Source: Candidatus Opitulatrix cubana (GTDB taxonomy: Bacteria > Actinomycetota > Actinomycetes > Actinomycetales > Bifidobacteriaceae). Taken from it: DNA of 9,693 bases. Both the position numbers and the translations under genes were made by a program. The notes under the pieces are model-generated. The model ran no database searches. It was not told the DNA's origin and saw only the letters and a list, made by a program, of their open reading frames with translations. The DNA lies in NCBI GenBank assembly GCA_031283665.1, contig JAITBJ010000091.1, positions 1 through 9,693 of the forward strand. Direction: 5' to 3'. Shown here piece after piece: positions 7,784 through 9,693 of this stretch. Numbering within the stretch: the stretch's first letter is position 1; every line of letters starts with the position of its first letter.

Positions 7784-9159
7784 CTAAATTAGATGATATA
7801 ATCTCTCTTGCTAAGCGCAGAGGGTTTGTCTTTCCATCGGGTGAAATATATGGTGGCACTCGTTCTGCATGGGATTACGGTCCGCTCGGTGTGGAGCTAA
7901 AAGAAAATATCAGACGCCTTTGGTGGCAAAATATGGTCATGCAAAGAGATAATGTGGTAGGAATAGATTCTTCTGTGATTTTGCCAAAGCAGGTTTGGGA
8001 AGCATCAGGACATCTTGGAGTCTTTACTGATCCCCTAACAGAGTGTTTACAGTGTCATAAAAGGCAAAGATATGACCATTTGATAGAGGCTTATGAAGCA
8101 AAGCATAAAAAAGCACCTGAATCGCTAGATGATATTCCTTGTCCTGAATGCGGCACAAAAGGAAAATGGACTAAACCAAAAGATTTCAATATGATGCTAA
8201 AGACTTATTTAGGCGTGATAGAGGATGATTCAGGTTTGCATTATTTGAGACCTGAAACAGCACAAGGCATTTTTATAAACTTTTCTACAGTGCAAGCAGT
8301 ATCAAGAAAAAAGCCACCATTTGGTATAGCTCAAATTGGTAAATCATTTAGAAATGAAATCACACCTGGAAACTTTATTTTCAGAACTAGAGAGTTTGAA
8401 CAAATGGAAATGGAGTTTTTTGTAAAACCCGGTGATGATGAAAAATGGTTTGATTATTGGGTGAATGAAAGATTAAACTGGTATAAAGATTTAGGAATAA
8501 AAGAAGAAAATCTAAGACTTTATGAGCATGAAAAAGAAAAGCTGTCTCATTATTCTAAAAAAACTGTTGACATAGAATATAAGTTTGGCTTTGAGGGAAG
8601 CGTTTGGGGAGAATTAGAGGGTATAGCTAATAGAACTGATTTTGATTTGAAAACTCATAGCCAGCATTCAAATAAAGAGCTTATCTATTTTGACCAAAAC
8701 GGAGGACCTGATGGGAAAGGTGAAAAGTATTTTCCGTATGTTATAGAGCCAGCTGCTGGACTTACGCGTTCGCTAATGGCATTTTTAGCAGACTCTTATA
8801 CACAAGACGAGGCTCCAAATACTAAAGGCGGAGTTGATAAAAGAGTGGTTTTGAAACTTGATAAACGCCTTTCACCATTCAAAGTGGCAGTGCTGCCTTT
8901 GAGCAGAAATGAGGAGCTAGCGCCTAAAGCTCAAAAGATAGCATCTGACTTGCGCGCTTTATGGAATACAGATTATGATGATGCTGGTGCTATTGGGCGC
9001 AGATATAGACGACATGATGAAATAGGCACTCCATATTGCGTGACATATGACTTTGATTCTTTAGAAGACAATTGCGTGACTGTGAGAGACAGAGACACTA
9101 TGGAGCAAAATAGAATTAGTCTTGATAAACTAAAAGGCTATTTATTTGAAAACTTATAA
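7780..9159 (+). CDS. glyQS: Glycyl-tRNA synthetase, single-chain alpha2 (class II) type
   Basis: Charges tRNA-Gly with glycine in the cytoplasm. Its 459 residues match the bacterial/eukaryotic-type dimeric enzyme, not the split GlyQ/GlyS tetramer. The N-terminus carries the family block RRGFVFPSGEIYGGTRSAWD (residues 13-32). Two CxxC pairs, C89/C92 and C121/C124, form a zinc site. The adenylation core contains RPETAQGIF, motif 2 as FRNEITPGNFIFRTREFEQM (190-209) with R191, and motif 3 as GLTRSLMAF with R330. The C-terminal anticodon-binding domain runs from about 365 to the end (FKVAVLPLSR, DDAGAIGRRYRR, GTPYCVT). The ATG overlaps the rpoC stop by one base. The first residues, MSKLDDIISLAKRRGF, fit the usual start for the family. 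The gene is most similar, from memory, to actinobacterial GlyS. Its position directly behind rpoC is not the order I know from model actinobacteria. Confidence 0.98.
   Translation: MSKLDDIISLAKRRGFVFPSGEIYGGTRSAWDYGPLGVELKENIRRLWWQNMVMQRDNVVGIDSSVILPKQVWEASGHLGVFTDPLTECLQCHKRQRYDHLIEAYEAKHKKAPESLDDIPCPECGTKGKWTKPKDFNMMLKTYLGVIEDDSGLHYLRPETAQGIFINFSTVQAVSRKKPPFGIAQIGKSFRNEITPGNFIFRTREFEQMEMEFFVKPGDDEKWFDYWVNERLNWYKDLGIKEENLRLYEHEKEKLSHYSKKTVDIEYKFGFEGSVWGELEGIANRTDFDLKTHSQHSNKELIYFDQNGGPDGKGEKYFPYVIEPAAGLTRSLMAFLADSYTQDEAPNTKGGVDKRVVLKLDKRLSPFKVAVLPLSRNEELAPKAQKIASDLRALWNTDYDDAGAIGRRYRRHDEIGTPYCVTYDFDSLEDNCVTVRDRDTMEQNRISLDKLKGYLFENL
9132..9137 (+). promoter_or_regulatory. Ribosome binding site supporting the TTG start of the dus gene
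   Basis: AAAAGG lies 8 bases before TTG at 9146, inside the last codons of glyQS. An in-frame TAA at 9131-9133 closes the frame further upstream. TTG 9146 is therefore the only start that allows a normal N-terminal lead-in to the SPMAGIT motif. Confidence 0.6.
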
Positions 9160-9693
9160 AGAGGGGCAGGAGTTTTTAGATAACGCTAAATTAGTGTTAT
9201 CTCCTATGGCAGGAATCACTAATTCGCCATATAGACTTCTTTGCCAAAAATACTATAAAAATGCTCTTTTAATAGGAGAAATGGTAAATGCCCGCTCTCT
9301 TATTGAAAACAACCCTAAAGCGCTAAAACTAGCTTCATTTTCGCCAAACGAGATTAACCGCTCCCTTCAGATTTTTTCTGCAAAACCTGATGAAATAGCA
9401 GCAGCTGTTAAAAAAATAGTGGATGAAAATCTGGCAGATCATATAGATTTAAACTTTGGCTGCCCTGTTAGAAAAATTGTGAAGCAAGGTGGCGGTGCAA
9501 TGATACCAAAAGACAAGGTTTTATATCGGCAAATTATCAGGGCAGCCAAAGAAAATGCAGGCAGTTTACCAATCACTGCAAAGTTTCGTTTAGGAATAGA
9601 TAAAGATATTATCACTTATATAGATGCTGGATATATCGCTGAAGAAGAGGGGTGTGCTGCTGTCACGCTTCACGCGAGATTTTTGAAGCAGAT
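9146..9693 (+). CDS. dusB: tRNA-dihydrouridine synthase, DusB-type, 5' part only
   Basis: FMN-dependent reductase that converts specific uridines of tRNA to dihydrouridine. The frame runs open to the right edge (182 codons), so the C-terminal helical tRNA-binding domain is missing. Seen: SPMAGIT at residues 19-25 (FMN-binding start of the TIM barrel); EMVNAR at 45-50; DLNFGCP with catalytic C106; GGGA shortly after; the FMN-contacting lysine K146 in AKFRLGID; and TLHAR near the edge. The string ADHIDLNFGCP followed by ITYIDAGYIAEEEG resembles actinobacterial DusB closely. The TTG start overlaps glyQS by 14 bases; GTG at 9194 would cut away the strand before the PMAG motif. One oddity: the usual glycine after Q-[IL]-x is serine here (QIFS, S78). 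The Dus family is certain; B-subtype assignment is by resemblance and the exact start is inferred. Confidence 0.88.
   Translation, partial: MKTYKEGQEFLDNAKLVLSPMAGITNSPYRLLCQKYYKNALLIGEMVNARSLIENNPKALKLASFSPNEINRSLQIFSAKPDEIAAAVKKIVDENLADHIDLNFGCPVRKIVKQGGGAMIPKDKVLYRQIIRAAKENAGSLPITAKFRLGIDKDIITYIDAGYIAEEEGCAAVTLHARFLKQ

Noticed and set aside
7700..7800. Possible T-box or glycine riboswitch ahead of glyQS
   Set aside because: rpoC coding runs directly into the glyQS ATG with a one-base overlap, so no leader RNA exists there.
455..9159. Alternative genetic code (UGA as Gly or Trp) suggested by the low G+C
   Set aside because: The three complete plus-strand genes read cleanly in the standard code, with conserved Gly and Trp positions encoded by GGN and TGG, and all stop at TAA.
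1..9693. A novel defence, mobile or secondary-metabolite system
   Set aside because: Every base except the 137-bp divergent gap is accounted for by conserved housekeeping genes, and no repeats, transposase, integrase, CRISPR or tRNA attachment site is visible.

Overview
The window is an AT-rich stretch of a bacterial chromosome (hand counts of single 60-base lines give 35-40% G+C in genes, 28% in the one intergenic gap). The proteins nevertheless look actinobacterial. RpoB opens with a motif of the form RISF-K---P--IP-LLDLQ-NSFDWL and has no large inserts. RpoC begins with the actinobacterial WSHGEVKK-ETINYRTLKP block, has its first zinc cysteines at 60/62/75/78 and active-site aspartates at 535/537/539 (the positions I recall for Mycobacterium), and carries the helical N-terminal insert of that phylum. 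GlyQS and the tRNA-dihydrouridine synthase also resemble actinobacterial homologues. The TFHTGG...DITQGLPRV-ELFEARTPKG wording around the RpoC trigger loop leans towards the Actinomycetales/Micrococcales/Bifidobacteriales side. Low G+C is unusual there and suggests a host-associated or genome-reduced lineage; that last step is inference.

Layout: positions 1-317 hold the 5' part of a minus-strand NadR-like ribosylnicotinamide kinase, cut by the left edge. A 137-bp divergent intergenic region (318-454) holds candidate promoters for both directions and a ribosome binding site for rpoB. From 455 to the right edge everything is on the plus strand and packed as one apparent operon: rpoB (TTG start), rpoC (3-base gap), glyQS (overlaps rpoC by one base in TAATG), and a partial dusB-type gene (TTG start inside the end of glyQS). 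There is no room for a terminator or promoter between these four genes, and every complete gene stops with TAA.

The genes work together only in a broad sense. The beta and beta' subunits form the catalytic core of RNA polymerase, GlyQS charges tRNA-Gly, and DusB reduces uridines in tRNA, so one transcript would couple transcription capacity to translation capacity. The kinase on the other strand belongs to NAD salvage. I found no mobile element, CRISPR array, RNA gene, riboswitch, T-box or novel system. This is a housekeeping region whose points of interest are gene order, base composition, natural variation in the rifampicin pocket, and start-site architecture.
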